NCBI GenBank assembly: GCA_023416995.1
Contig: JAEZGI010000050.1
Coordinates: 21,614-85,613, forward strand
Source: Bacteroidota bacterium
Lineage (GTDB): Bacteria > Bacteroidota > Bacteroidia > Chitinophagales > Chitinophagaceae
Length of the DNA stretch: 64,000 bases
Direction of reading: 5' to 3'
Positions 17,292 to 26,049 of this stretch are shown one piece after another; the stretch's first letter is position 1, and each line of letters starts with the position of its first letter. The notes beneath the pieces were generated by a model. It was not told where the DNA came from. It saw only the letters and a list, made by a program, of their open reading frames with translations, and did no database searches. The position numbers and the translations under genes are program-made.

Positions 17292-18005
17292 ATGCGGCGA
17301 GCCTGGTGGAAAATATTGAGCGTTCTTCTTTTACTCTACACATTTATAGCAGGCTTTATGACAGAGGTGCCGGAAATCGGTAATCTTTATCAAAGCATCC
17401 GCAACTTTTTCTTCCACGTACCCATGTGGTTTGGCCAACTCGTACTGGTAACTGTTTCCCTGGTTTACGCTATTTTATATCTGCGAAATCCAAAGGCACG
17501 ATACGATTCCATGTCAGCAGAATTTGCACGTACGGGAATCATTTTTGGTTCATTGGGTCTTATAACCGGTGCCATCTGGGCAAATTATACCTGGGGCGCG
17601 CCCTGGAACAATGATCCTAAACAGATAGGTGCCGCAATTGCATTGTTGATTTATCTCGCTTATTTTGTTCTGAGAAACTCAATGACCGATCTCGACAAGC
17701 GGGGACGTGTAGCCGCAGTTTATAACATCTTTGCTTATTGCATATACATTCCGATGATCATGATACTTCCAAGACTGGTTGAATCACTTCACCCCGGAGG
17801 TAAAGGTGTGGAAGGCAACCCCGGATTAAGTGGAAATGATCTCGATCCCCGTCTCCGCATTATCTTCTGGCCCGCTGTGTTAGGCTGGACACTATTGGGC
17901 GTTTGGATCTCTACACTTTCAGTCAGAGCCCAGGCGCTTGAAGATCTGGAACACGACAACGAACCGGCCGACAAACAAAAAATGGAACTTTCCAGCTCAA
18001 AATGA
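17292..18005 (+). CDS. ccmC: Heme handling protein CcmC (CcsA/CcmC family)
   Basis: Membrane protein that presents heme to the periplasmic maturation apparatus. About 237 residues from the ATG at 17292 (MRRAWWKILS), preferred over the in-frame upstream TTG at 17256 because this start follows a -7 element and begins with a basic N-terminus before the first helix. Six hydrophobic segments; the tryptophan-rich signature WGAPWNND (about 100) is the heme-binding WWD-type motif, and a histidine lies before it in FFFHVPMW and after it in VESLHPGG. Its stop overlaps the next ATG (ATGA). Confidence 0.93.
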   Translation: MRRAWWKILSVLLLLYTFIAGFMTEVPEIGNLYQSIRNFFFHVPMWFGQLVLVTVSLVYAILYLRNPKARYDSMSAEFARTGIIFGSLGLITGAIWANYTWGAPWNNDPKQIGAAIALLIYLAYFVLRNSMTDLDKRGRVAAVYNIFAYCIYIPMIMILPRLVESLHPGGKGVEGNPGLSGNDLDPRLRIIFWPAVLGWTLLGVWISTLSVRAQALEDLEHDNEPADKQKMELSSSK

Positions 18006-18217
18006 AAAAATATACTCTTTCTATCCTCCTGGTACTGATCAATTGCTTTGTGTTTGCCCAGCAAACTGGTGCTGATGAGGCACCAGCCTCTGGCATGCGT
18101 TCTGAAGGAAAGATCTATGTTGTTGTTGCCGTTGTTGTAACCATCCTCGCGGGATTAATACTATTTCTGATACGTTTAGACAGGAAGATCTCCAGGCTTG
18201 AGCAAAAAAAACGCTAA
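18002..18217 (+). CDS. CcmD family protein
   Basis: 71 residues: signal-like N-terminus (MKKYTLSILLVLINCFVFAQ), a single transmembrane helix (about 38-60), then a basic, coiled-coil-like tail LDRKISRLEQKKR. Position after ccmC with an ATGA overlap and this topology fit the small CcmD-like protein of Bacteroidetes. The N-terminal signal is an extra compared with proteobacterial CcmD. Confidence 0.78.
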   Translation: MKKYTLSILLVLINCFVFAQQTGADEAPASGMRSEGKIYVVVAVVVTILAGLILFLIRLDRKISRLEQKKR

Positions 18218-18243
18218 CGATTGTAAAACCTAAATATTGAAGT

Positions 18244-19653
18244 ATGTCAGAGTATAGTTTTTTTGGTGCTGTAGAAAAAAGCTTTGAAAAGGCTGCGGCC
18301 TTCACCAAATGGGATCCGGGTATCCTTGAACAGATCAAACAGTGTAATGCGGTTTATCGTATGCACTTCCCCGTTAAAATAGGCAACAAGATAGAGGTTA
18401 TCAAAGCATACCGGGTACAACATTCACATCACAAGTTGCCCTGTAAAGGTGGTATCCGTTTTGCCATGAGCGTGAACCTTGATGAGGTGATGGCGCTTGC
18501 AGCGTTGATGACGTACAAATGTGCCATTGTAAACGTTCCGTTTGCAGGTGCAAAAGGCGGTATCACCATCGACCCTAAAAAATACTCAGAATACGATCTC
18601 GAAAAAATCACCCGTCGTTATACATCTGAACTGATTAAAAAGAACTTTATCGGACCCGGCATTGATGTTCCCGCACCGGATTATGGTACAGGTGAACGTG
18701 AAATGGCCTGGATCGTTGACACTTATGCAAGTATGCGACCTGGTGAAATTGACGCGCAGGGCTGCGTAACGGGTAAGCCCGTGTCACAGGGTGGTGTCCG
18801 CGGCCGTAGGGAAGCAACCGGTCTCGGTGTGTTCTACGGCTTGCGTGAAGTTTGTAATATGAAAGACACTATGGATCGCCTTGGTCTTCCGGTGGGTGTG
18901 GCAGGCAAACGTGTTGTGATACAGGGGTTAGGTAATGTAGGATATCATACTGCGAAGTTTTTCCAGGAACACGGCGCGCTGATCGTCGGCATCTCCGAAT
19001 GGGAAGGTGCTATATCAAATCCGGCCGGACTCGATGTAGACGCAGTAGTTGAGCATCGCAAAAAAAGCGGATCTATTCTCAATTTCCCCGGCTCAACTGA
19101 TTTTGCAAAAAACACAGAAGCGCTGGAGATGGATTGCGATATCCTTATTCCGGCTGCCCTGGAAGCAGTGATAACCGGCGAAAATGCGCCAAGGATCAAA
19201 GCTAAAATTATTGGTGAAGCTGCAAACGGACCATTAACTCCAGAGGCAGATGAAGAATTTATCCGTCGCGGTGTATTGGTTGTGCCAGATATGTATCTGA
19301 ACGCGGGTGGTGTAACCGTTTCGTATTTTGAATGGCTGAAGAACCTTAGCCATGTGCGTTACGGAAGACTTGAAAAAAGATTTACAGAGAACCTGAATAC
19401 CAAGATACTGGGACAGATTGAAGAACTTACCGGTAAGGATGTGAATCAAAAAGATCGTGAACTGATTATGCATGGGCCGGAGGAAGTTGACCTGGTGCGT
19501 AGTGGATTGGAAGAAACAATGGCAGCCGCGACCCGTGAAATTATGGAAGCCTGGAAGGCAAATCCCGAAATCCCGGATATGCGTACCGCGGCTTATGTTG
19601 TTGCTATCAACAAGGTTGGTACCAGCTACGCAGAACTTGGTATCTTTCCTTAG
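18244..19653 (+). CDS. Glu/Leu/Phe/Val dehydrogenase (probable glutamate dehydrogenase)
   Basis: Oxidative deamination of an amino acid, or reductive amination of the 2-oxoacid. 469 residues. Substrate-binding KGGIRF (68-73), catalytic lysine K104 in PFAGAKGG, and the dinucleotide loop GLGNVG (228-233). Length and GRREATGLGV favour glutamate dehydrogenase over leucine/valine dehydrogenases (about 360 residues). Follows ccmD by 26 bases; terminator at 19682 ends the transcript. Confidence 0.9.
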   Translation: MSEYSFFGAVEKSFEKAAAFTKWDPGILEQIKQCNAVYRMHFPVKIGNKIEVIKAYRVQHSHHKLPCKGGIRFAMSVNLDEVMALAALMTYKCAIVNVPFAGAKGGITIDPKKYSEYDLEKITRRYTSELIKKNFIGPGIDVPAPDYGTGEREMAWIVDTYASMRPGEIDAQGCVTGKPVSQGGVRGRREATGLGVFYGLREVCNMKDTMDRLGLPVGVAGKRVVIQGLGNVGYHTAKFFQEHGALIVGISEWEGAISNPAGLDVDAVVEHRKKSGSILNFPGSTDFAKNTEALEMDCDILIPAALEAVITGENAPRIKAKIIGEAANGPLTPEADEEFIRRGVLVVPDMYLNAGGVTVSYFEWLKNLSHVRYGRLEKRFTENLNTKILGQIEELTGKDVNQKDRELIMHGPEEVDLVRSGLEETMAAATREIMEAWKANPEIPDMRTAAYVVAINKVGTSYAELGIFP

Positions 19654-19681
19654 TATAAATTATAATCGTATTAAATTGAAT

Positions 19682-19713
19682 GGAATTACCGACCGGTGGT
19701 TCCATTTTTTTTA
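19682..19713 (+). terminator. Rho-independent terminator after the dehydrogenase
   Basis: Stem GGAATTACC / GGTGGTTCC (9 pairs including two G-U) with loop GACC, followed by A and a run of eight T. Lies 28 bases after the stop codon. Confidence 0.8.
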
Positions 19714-19740
19714 TATTATCAGTTCACCAATCGTTTTAGT

Positions 19741-20142
19741 ATGCAACAGCTAACTTTAGAACAGATCCGGGAAGCTGAAACACGTTCCAGCGGTAAACCG
19801 TTTGCCTTTTACATTAAGTGTCTTGACGAACTTGGCATTGACAAATATGAATGGTTACTTAAAAACGATGAACGCAGGTTTACCTATGCAATCAACGAAG
19901 AACTTGTTGTTCCCGGTAAACCTGAACAACAAAGACACTGTTCAGACATCTTTGAACTGAGCGCCGTAGTCGCAGCAGTGAACCGCAACAAAGAAGGCGT
20001 TACAGGTTTCAGCAAATTTCTTGATGAGATTGCGCAGGCAGGTGTACACATCTATACTGCTGATGTAGCCGGCAAACAGGTAATATATAATGGCAAAAAA
20101 GTGAGCCAGGTGTACGCGGAACCTATACCTTCCGTGGAATAA
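19741..20142 (+). CDS. DUF1398 family protein
   Basis: 133 residues from the ATG at 19741 (MQQLTLEQIREAE); the longer in-frame reading from 19696 runs back into the terminator and is unlikely. The pattern TLEQI...FAFYIKCLDELGIDKYEW followed by a C-terminal segment QAGVHIYTADVAGKQVIYNG matches DUF1398 (once called phage envelope protein), a small cytoplasmic family of unknown function. Six bases before the DUF4272 gene, so probably co-transcribed. Confidence 0.75.
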   Translation: MQQLTLEQIREAETRSSGKPFAFYIKCLDELGIDKYEWLLKNDERRFTYAINEELVVPGKPEQQRHCSDIFELSAVVAAVNRNKEGVTGFSKFLDEIAQAGVHIYTADVAGKQVIYNGKKVSQVYAEPIPSVE

Positions 20143-20148
20143 TTTATT

Positions 20149-20817
20149 ATGGCGAAAACAATTACAAAGAACCAGTGGGATAAACTAAGGCAACGTATGA
20201 TAGTTTATGGCATCGAAGATGTGCCTTTAACTGCTATCCCGGAAAACAATACGTTGATCAGTAAGGACCCCGAAACTGCCGCGGCACGGTTGCTTTTATT
20301 GTTGTGCGTTTCGCTATGTGCCAGTAACAGCGAAATGACCGATAAAATAGCCAACTGGCTCAAAACGGAGGATCTCTGGCAATTCGCCTCCGAAAACGAA
20401 AAATATCTTTTGCGCAGCGATGACGCTGATGAAGCAGAAAGGGCTAAACTGTCGTTTCGTTTTGAAGCTGCCTATATGCTGGCCTGGGCGCTTGGTTTTG
20501 TAGATGAGGCCCCCGACCCTTCTTCAGAATGCGACCCGGAGCTGGTAACAGCATTTTTCTCCAACATACCGGCACTGTTTACAGAAACGGAAGACTTCCT
20601 GGCAGACGCGGCTTTCAGAAGAATCTCCGTGTTGCATGATGAATTTCTGTTTTACAAGATGACGGCTCTATACTTCAGCCATATAAAGGAAACGGATAAA
20701 GAAGACAGCTCAAATGTTCATCCGGCGGCTGCGTATGAACGTTATATCGTACTTTCCTGGTTGTTTGATACTGATGATATGGGCTGGGATGAATTGCATG
20801 ATGACCAGGAACCATAG
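20149..20817 (+). CDS. DUF4272 domain protein
   Basis: 222 residues, acidic, no signal peptide. The central FRFEAAYMLAWALGFVDEAP segment (about 104-123) and the C-terminal AAYERYIVLSWLF segment are the recognisable DUF4272 signatures. No known function. It abuts the convergent nuclease-like gene with no spacer. Confidence 0.78.
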   Translation: MAKTITKNQWDKLRQRMIVYGIEDVPLTAIPENNTLISKDPETAAARLLLLLCVSLCASNSEMTDKIANWLKTEDLWQFASENEKYLLRSDDADEAERAKLSFRFEAAYMLAWALGFVDEAPDPSSECDPELVTAFFSNIPALFTETEDFLADAAFRRISVLHDEFLFYKMTALYFSHIKETDKEDSSNVHPAAAYERYIVLSWLFDTDDMGWDELHDDQEP

Positions 20818-21261
20818 CTACTGCTGGCCAAAAACCGGGAACGACTCAAGAGAAACAAGCTTTCCTTCAATTTTTTCAAATGCAGCGCAATGGTTTCCAT
20901 TGGTAACAACCAGGTAAGGAACCGGAACGGCGATATGATATCTGAGTAACTGGTGCAACACTTCATCAGTAAGGGGAACATGCATTGCCTTACATTCAAT
21001 CATCATCCAGGGAAGATGATTGCGGTCATAAACCAGTATATCAAATCGTTTCTTTAGTTCGCCCAATTGAAGTTCTTTTTCAATCGCTATCAATGAACCG
21101 GGGTATCCCATCACCTGGAGAAGATATTGTATGAAGTTTTGTCTCACCCACTCTTCTGGTGTCAAACGCACCCAGCATTTTCTCCGGGCATCGAATATAA
21201 CTTCCTTCCCATCTACCTCTTTAATCTTATAGGAATATGAAGGATACGTTATCTTTATCAT
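20818..21261 (-). CDS. Type I restriction HsdR_N-like orphan protein
   Basis: 147 residues. Contains a PD-(D/E)xK-type nuclease core: D74 (RFDILVYD) and E89-C-K91 (MMIECKA), followed by the LTDEVLHQLLRYH helix seen in HsdR N-terminal domains. There is no helicase/translocase domain and no hsdM/hsdS nearby, so it is a standalone domain, common in Bacteroidetes and of unknown role. Convergent with DUF4272 and divergent from the AMP nucleosidase. Confidence 0.82.
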   Translation of the reverse strand: MIKITYPSYSYKIKEVDGKEVIFDARRKCWVRLTPEEWVRQNFIQYLLQVMGYPGSLIAIEKELQLGELKKRFDILVYDRNHLPWMMIECKAMHVPLTDEVLHQLLRYHIAVPVPYLVVTNGNHCAAFEKIEGKLVSLESFPVFGQQ

Positions 21262-21326
21262 ACAACCAAAGATAAGGATGTTACACTGGCGGAGGTTACT
21301 CTGCCAGCAAGGTTAAATACAAAACG

Positions 21327-22097
21327 ATGAAAACAAAAGAAGATATAGTTCAGAATTGGTTGCCAAGATATACTGGTGAAAAACTCGAAAACTTTGGCAA
21401 GTATATTCTGCTGACAAACTTTAGCAATTATGTTTACATGTTTGCCGAGTGGCACAATGTGAAAGTGGTGGGTGAAGGCAGACCAATGATCTGTGCCACT
21501 TCTGAAGATATCACCATTATCAATTTTGGTATGGGTAGCCCCACCGCTGCAACCGTGATGGACCTGCTTACCGCTATCGCTCCGAAAGCTGTATTGTTTC
21601 TGGGGAAATGTGGCGGATTAAAAAAACGCAACAAACTCGGTGATCTGATCCTTCCCATTGCTGCTATCCGCGGAGAGGGTACATCTGGTGATTACTTTCC
21701 TCCCGAGGTTCCTGCACTGCCGGCCTTCGCTTTACAAAAGGCTTTATCCACCACTATTCGTGACTATGCTGTTGATTACTGGACCGGCGTTGTGTACACC
21801 ACCAACCGCAGGGTTTGGGAGCATGATACTGAGTTTAAAGAATACCTCCAGAAAGTAAGGGCCTACGCAATAGATATGGAAACAGCTACCATCTTTACAG
21901 TGGGTTTCTATAATAAGATCCCAACCGGAGCTTTGCTGCTGGTAAGTGATCAACCCATGATTCCGGAGGGAGTAAAAACTGAAGAAAGCGATAAAAGGAT
22001 CACTGCTGATTATGTGGAACGACATATTCGCATCGGCATCGACTCACTGAAACAACTCATAAACGATGGCCTAACGGTAAGGCATCTGCGATTTTGA
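21327..22097 (+). CDS. amn: AMP nucleosidase (short form)
   Basis: Hydrolyses AMP to adenine and ribose-5-phosphate. 256 residues, corresponding to the catalytic phosphorylase-like domain only, as is usual in Bacteroidetes (the E. coli enzyme is about 480). Conserved LGKCGGLKKRNKLGD (about 91-105) and the nucleoside-binding AIDMETATIF near residue 178. The ABC ATPase gene starts 6 bases after its stop. Confidence 0.9.
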   Translation: MKTKEDIVQNWLPRYTGEKLENFGKYILLTNFSNYVYMFAEWHNVKVVGEGRPMICATSEDITIINFGMGSPTAATVMDLLTAIAPKAVLFLGKCGGLKKRNKLGDLILPIAAIRGEGTSGDYFPPEVPALPAFALQKALSTTIRDYAVDYWTGVVYTTNRRVWEHDTEFKEYLQKVRAYAIDMETATIFTVGFYNKIPTGALLLVSDQPMIPEGVKTEESDKRITADYVERHIRIGIDSLKQLINDGLTVRHLRF

Positions 22098-22103
22098 TTG
22101 TAT

Positions 22104-23816
22104 ATGCAGCCCTTGCTCCACATAAAAAACCTGCGTGTCGATTTTGACGTGGCTCCGCACCGCGTTACTGCCGTAAAACAAATGAATCTGCAGGTAAACC
22201 GCGGCGAGATCGTTGCGATTGTGGGAGAATCCGGCTCGGGCAAATCAGTAACGGCATTGTCCATCCTTCGCCTGCTTCCTTCCCCACCCGCGGTATATGC
22301 TTCCGGTGAAATCCTTTTTTCACCTGATGGGAATACGACTCTTGATTTGCTCACTATTGGCAATGACCAGTTGCGTGGTATTCGTGGAAATGGGATAGCG
22401 ATGATCTTCCAGGAGCCGATGACTTCTCTGAACCCCGTATTTACCTGTGGGGACCAGGTTATGGAAGCCATTATGTTGCATCGCAATCTGAGCCGCGAGG
22501 AAGCCATGCAAACAACCCTGCAACTGTTTGAAAAGGTAAAACTTCCTGATCCGCTGGTGATCTTCAGGAAATATCCGCACCAATTAAGCGGTGGCCAGAA
22601 ACAAAGAGTGATGATTGCCATGGCAATGAGTGGCGGTCCGGCATTGCTTATCTGTGACGAGCCCACAACAGCTTTGGATGTAACCGTCCAGAAAACCATA
22701 CTTACCCTTATCCGGGACCTTCAGAAAACCGAAAATATTGGTGTCATTTTTATTACCCACGACCTGGGTGTTGTAGCAGAAATAGCCGACCGCGCGGTGG
22801 TTATGTATCGTGGAGATATTGTTGAAGAGGGCCCGGTAGCAAACCTGTTCAGTTCACCGAAGCATGTTTATACAAAAGCATTATTACTATGCAGACCTGC
22901 CTTGCACAAACAAGGCAGCCGGCTGCCCGTAGTGTCTGATTTCCTGGAGGAAGCTGGTAGCGATCGCGTTTCCCCACCAGTGTCAATTAATGAAACTTCA
23001 ACCAGAAGCCTGGTAACACAGGAACCCTCTAATCCGGAGATAATCATGAAAGTGTCCGGTCTCAATGTTTGGTTCCCTGTTAAACGAAATCTTTTTGGTA
23101 AACCACTCGCTTATCTAAAGGCAGTTAATGATGTGAGTTTTGAAATTTTCGCAGGCGAAACCCTGGGGCTCGTAGGTGAATCCGGCTGCGGAAAGACCAC
23201 CCTCGGGCGAACCCTGCTGGGGCTGGTCAAACCAATGTCCGGAAAAATCGAATACATGGGTCGCGACATTGCCGGTTTATCCGAAAAAGAGATGCGCCCT
23301 TTAAGAAAAGAGCTCCAGATCATATTCCAGGATCCCTATTCTTCCCTTAATCCAAGGATGACCGTTGGTAAGGCGATAGCCGAACCATTGACCAAGGGTA
23401 CTTCAGCACAGCGTAAAACCAAAGTGATTGAATTACTGGAGAAAGTAAATCTGAAACCTGAGCATTTCGACCGGTACCCACATGAATTTTCAGGCGGACA
23501 ACGACAGCGGATCGTAATTGCACGTGCGCTGGCGATGAACCCTTCCTTCCTGGTTTGTGATGAATCGGTGTCGGCGCTGGATGTAAGCGTGCAGGCGCAG
23601 GTATTAAACCTGCTGAACGACCTGAAAAAAGAATTCCGGTTCACGGTTGTATTTATCTCTCATGACCTTGGTGTGGTCCGGTTCCTGAGCGACAGGATTA
23701 TGGTCATGAACAAGGGGAAGGTGGTGGAAATCGGTGCAGCGGAAGAGGTATATCACCGCCCAGCAACTGATTATACCCGTAAACTGGTGGATTCGATACC
23801 CGGGTTGGCATTGTGA
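22104..23816 (+). CDS. Peptide-type ABC transporter double ATPase
   Basis: 570 residues from the ATG at 22104; the preceding in-frame TTG (22098) is less likely. Two fused nucleotide-binding domains of the DppD/DppF-OppD/OppF type: first Walker A GESGSGKS at about 41-48, signature LSGGQKQR and Walker B LLICDEPTTALD; second Walker A GESGCGKT near 355, signature FSGGQRQR and LVCDESVSALD. The linker between them resembles the oligopeptide C-terminal extension. Permease and binding-protein genes are not in the window. Same fusion type as YejF. Likely imports peptides or similar solutes. Confidence 0.92.
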   Translation: MQPLLHIKNLRVDFDVAPHRVTAVKQMNLQVNRGEIVAIVGESGSGKSVTALSILRLLPSPPAVYASGEILFSPDGNTTLDLLTIGNDQLRGIRGNGIAMIFQEPMTSLNPVFTCGDQVMEAIMLHRNLSREEAMQTTLQLFEKVKLPDPLVIFRKYPHQLSGGQKQRVMIAMAMSGGPALLICDEPTTALDVTVQKTILTLIRDLQKTENIGVIFITHDLGVVAEIADRAVVMYRGDIVEEGPVANLFSSPKHVYTKALLLCRPALHKQGSRLPVVSDFLEEAGSDRVSPPVSINETSTRSLVTQEPSNPEIIMKVSGLNVWFPVKRNLFGKPLAYLKAVNDVSFEIFAGETLGLVGESGCGKTTLGRTLLGLVKPMSGKIEYMGRDIAGLSEKEMRPLRKELQIIFQDPYSSLNPRMTVGKAIAEPLTKGTSAQRKTKVIELLEKVNLKPEHFDRYPHEFSGGQRQRIVIARALAMNPSFLVCDESVSALDVSVQAQVLNLLNDLKKEFRFTVVFISHDLGVVRFLSDRIMVMNKGKVVEIGAAEEVYHRPATDYTRKLVDSIPGLAL

Positions 23817-23823
23817 GAGTCTG

Positions 23824-23838
23824 CAAGTCAATGACTTG
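23824..23838. repeat. Perfect 15-base inverted repeat
   Basis: CAAGTCA-A-TGACTTG immediately after the ABC ATPase stop. Too short a loop and no T tract to be a convincing terminator; could be a protein-binding site or chance. Confidence 0.4.
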
Positions 23839-23878
23839 TACCCTTACTGCATTATTTCGTTTTTTCCAAATTATTTCC

Positions 23879-23886
23879 TACCTTTG
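23879..23886 (+). promoter_or_regulatory. -7 element upstream of queA
   Basis: TACCTTTG, exact TAnnTTTG, with TTCG at 23856-23859 giving a 19-base spacer in place of TTTG. Implies an untranslated leader of about 135 bases before the queA ATG. Confidence 0.5.
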
Positions 23887-24026
23887 CCCGCTTGAAATTT
23901 CAACCTTAATATGATATTAAACCCGGTGCCGTAAGACCAGGTTTGTATCGGATCCTACCGATCTGCCCGTCTTCCCTCTCCCGGAATATATCATGGTTAC
24001 AGGCCTTATTTAAATTAAAATTTTAC

Positions 24027-25076
24027 ATGAAACTTTCTCAGTTCCGTTTTGATCTGCCCTTAAATCTTATTGCCCAACATCCTGCCAAGAAACGTGAAGA
24101 TGCCCGATTGATGGTGGTACACCGCAAAACCGGTCAGATAGAAAACAGGACCTTCAAGGATATCATGGAATATTTCGACGACAAAGATGTATTTGTCGTA
24201 AACAATACAAAGGTTTTCCCGGCCCGTATGTATGGCCGGAAAGAAAAAACCGGTGCTAAAATCGAGGTTTTCCTGTTGAGAGAACTTAATAAACCAAACC
24301 GCCTCTGGGATGTGATCGTTGATCCTGCCCGTAAAATCCGTGTTGGTAACAAACTCTACTTCGGAGAAAATGATGAACTGGTTGCTGAAGTCATCGACAA
24401 TACTACTTCCCGTGGCCGTACCATCCGCTTTCTATGGGATGGCACTGATGATGAATTCCGCCAGATGCTTGAAATATTAGGCGAAACACCATTGCCAAAA
24501 TATATCAAACGCAAACCTGAGGCTGAAGACAAAGAACGTTTCCAAACTGTTTATGCAAAACATGAAGGTGCCGTGGCTGCTCCTACCGCTGGTTTACACT
24601 TCAGTATCGAACTGATCAAACGTCTTGAAATTAAAGGTATCCGTTTTGCGGAAGTTACACTACACACCGGTCTTGGCACTTTCAGACCAATTGAAGTGGA
24701 AGATCTGAGCAAACACAAGATGGATGCTGAATACTACCGGATCGAAGAAAACGCATGTAAGGTGGTGAATAAGGCCATCACCGGCGGTCACCGTATCTGT
24801 TCGATCGGTACTACCACCATGCGTGCGCTTGAATCATCTTATACCGCTGAAAAGCTCATGAAGCCATCAGAGGGTTGGACGAACATATTTATCCACCCGC
24901 CATATAATTTCAACATTGCTGACTCGCTGGTTACTAACCTGCATTTACCCAAAACCAGTCTCCTGATTATGGTTTGTGCATTTGCAGGATACGACCTGGC
25001 TATGGAAGCTTACAAAAAAGCAATCAAAGACAAATACCGCTTTTTCAGCTATGGTGATGCCATGCTGGTTATCTAG
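24027..25076 (+). CDS. queA: S-adenosylmethionine:tRNA ribosyltransferase-isomerase
   Basis: Transfers the ribosyl group of SAM to 7-aminomethyl-deazaguanine in tRNA, forming epoxyqueuosine. 349 residues from the ATG at 24027 (MKLSQFRFDLP), which matches the family N-terminus; the in-frame upstream reading to 23943 is ignored. Conserved LIAQHPAKKREDARLMV (about 14-30), KVFPARMYGRKE, and AAPTAGLHF and LHTGLGTFRP. No other queuosine gene is nearby. Followed by a strong terminator. Confidence 0.96.
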   Translation: MKLSQFRFDLPLNLIAQHPAKKREDARLMVVHRKTGQIENRTFKDIMEYFDDKDVFVVNNTKVFPARMYGRKEKTGAKIEVFLLRELNKPNRLWDVIVDPARKIRVGNKLYFGENDELVAEVIDNTTSRGRTIRFLWDGTDDEFRQMLEILGETPLPKYIKRKPEAEDKERFQTVYAKHEGAVAAPTAGLHFSIELIKRLEIKGIRFAEVTLHTGLGTFRPIEVEDLSKHKMDAEYYRIEENACKVVNKAITGGHRICSIGTTTMRALESSYTAEKLMKPSEGWTNIFIHPPYNFNIADSLVTNLHLPKTSLLIMVCAFAGYDLAMEAYKKAIKDKYRFFSYGDAMLVI

Positions 25077-25100
25077 GTCTCACAAAATATTTTGAAGAAA

Positions 25101-25143
25101 AAAACATCCACCTCGTTTTTGCGGGGTGGATGTTTTATTTTTA
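25101..25143 (+). terminator. Terminator after queA
   Basis: Stem AAAACATCCACCTC (25101-25114) paired with GGGGTGGATGTTTT (25123-25136), 13-14 pairs with one G-U, small loop, then ATTTTTAG. Five bases before the next ATG. Confidence 0.85.
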
Positions 25144-25147
25144 GTCT

Positions 25148-26044
25148 ATGAGAAAAATCCCCTTGCTGATTATAATGTTGACCTCCCTGACATTACAGGC
25201 ACAGGATTATGTGCCATTATATGTTGACAGCGTTCCGAATTCCAAACCCGGACCGGATCGTGAAACCTCGGTAACCAATGGCTTTATGCGGGTTAGTAAG
25301 GTCAGCAACCCCGGTATGACAATTTACCTGCCACCAGCCGATGTGGCTACCGGCGAAGCAGTTGTGATTTTTCCCGGAGGTGGTTATAGCATACTCGCTA
25401 TTGAACATGAAGGTCACGATGTGGCTAAACTGCTGAGTGCTTCAGGAATTGCGGCATTTGTTGTAAAGTACCGGCTCCCCGACGACAGTATTATGATCGA
25501 CAGGAAATTTGGTCCCGTGCAGGATGCGCAGCGGGCAATACAAATGGTTCGCGAAAATGCAACCCGCTGGAACATCCAGAGAGATCGTATTGGAATCATG
25601 GGTTTTTCTGCCGGTGGTCATCTTGCGTCAACAGCAGGGACTCATTTTGAGAAAGAATACATTTCCAACCCCAACAAAACTTCCCTGCGCCCCGATTTTA
25701 TGATCCTGGTTTACCCGGTCATAAGTTTCCAGGATAGCATTGGCCATAGTGGTTCAAAAGCCAACCTGATAGGCAAAAACCCGGATGCAAAAACGGTTCA
25801 ATTGTTCAGCAATGAAATGAACGTAACGGCTAAGACCCCACGCACTTATCTGATACACGCAAAAGATGACAAAACCGTTCCGTACAGGAACAGCACCATC
25901 TTCGAAGAGCAGTTAAAGAAAAATAAGGTTCCGGTTAAACTTTACCTGTATGAAGCCGGCGGTCATGGTTTTGGGCTTAACAACAAAACCAGCGATGTAA
26001 AATGGCTCGATGATGTTATCAGGTGGGTGAAACTTCCTTCCTGA
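25148..26044 (+). CDS. Exported alpha/beta hydrolase (acetylxylan-esterase-like)
   Basis: 298 residues with a signal peptide (MRKIPLLIIMLTSLTLQAQ). Alpha/beta-hydrolase of the dienelactone hydrolase / BD-FAE type: oxyanion region FPGGGY (75-80), nucleophile S154 in GFSAGGH, acid in HAKDDKTVPY and base histidine in GGHGFGL. Related enzymes deacetylate plant polysaccharides, but no glycoside hydrolase is adjacent, so the substrate is unproven. Convergent with the antiporter 5 bases downstream. Confidence 0.85.
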   Translation: MRKIPLLIIMLTSLTLQAQDYVPLYVDSVPNSKPGPDRETSVTNGFMRVSKVSNPGMTIYLPPADVATGEAVVIFPGGGYSILAIEHEGHDVAKLLSASGIAAFVVKYRLPDDSIMIDRKFGPVQDAQRAIQMVRENATRWNIQRDRIGIMGFSAGGHLASTAGTHFEKEYISNPNKTSLRPDFMILVYPVISFQDSIGHSGSKANLIGKNPDAKTVQLFSNEMNVTAKTPRTYLIHAKDDKTVPYRNSTIFEEQLKKNKVPVKLYLYEAGGHGFGLNNKTSDVKWLDDVIRWVKLPS

Positions 26045-26049
26045 TTATC

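Noticed and set aside
20818..21261. Part of a type I restriction-modification system
   Set aside because: There is no helicase domain and no HsdM or HsdS gene nearby; the protein is a standalone domain.
22010..22699. 229-residue minus-strand frame opposite the ABC ATPase
   Set aside because: Entirely within a conserved gene on the other strand and without a recognisable domain.
23879..24026. preQ1-type riboswitch in front of queA
   Set aside because: The conserved preQ1 class I and II sequences (C-rich aptamer loop plus A-rich tail) were not found; only a plain promoter and a weak hairpin.
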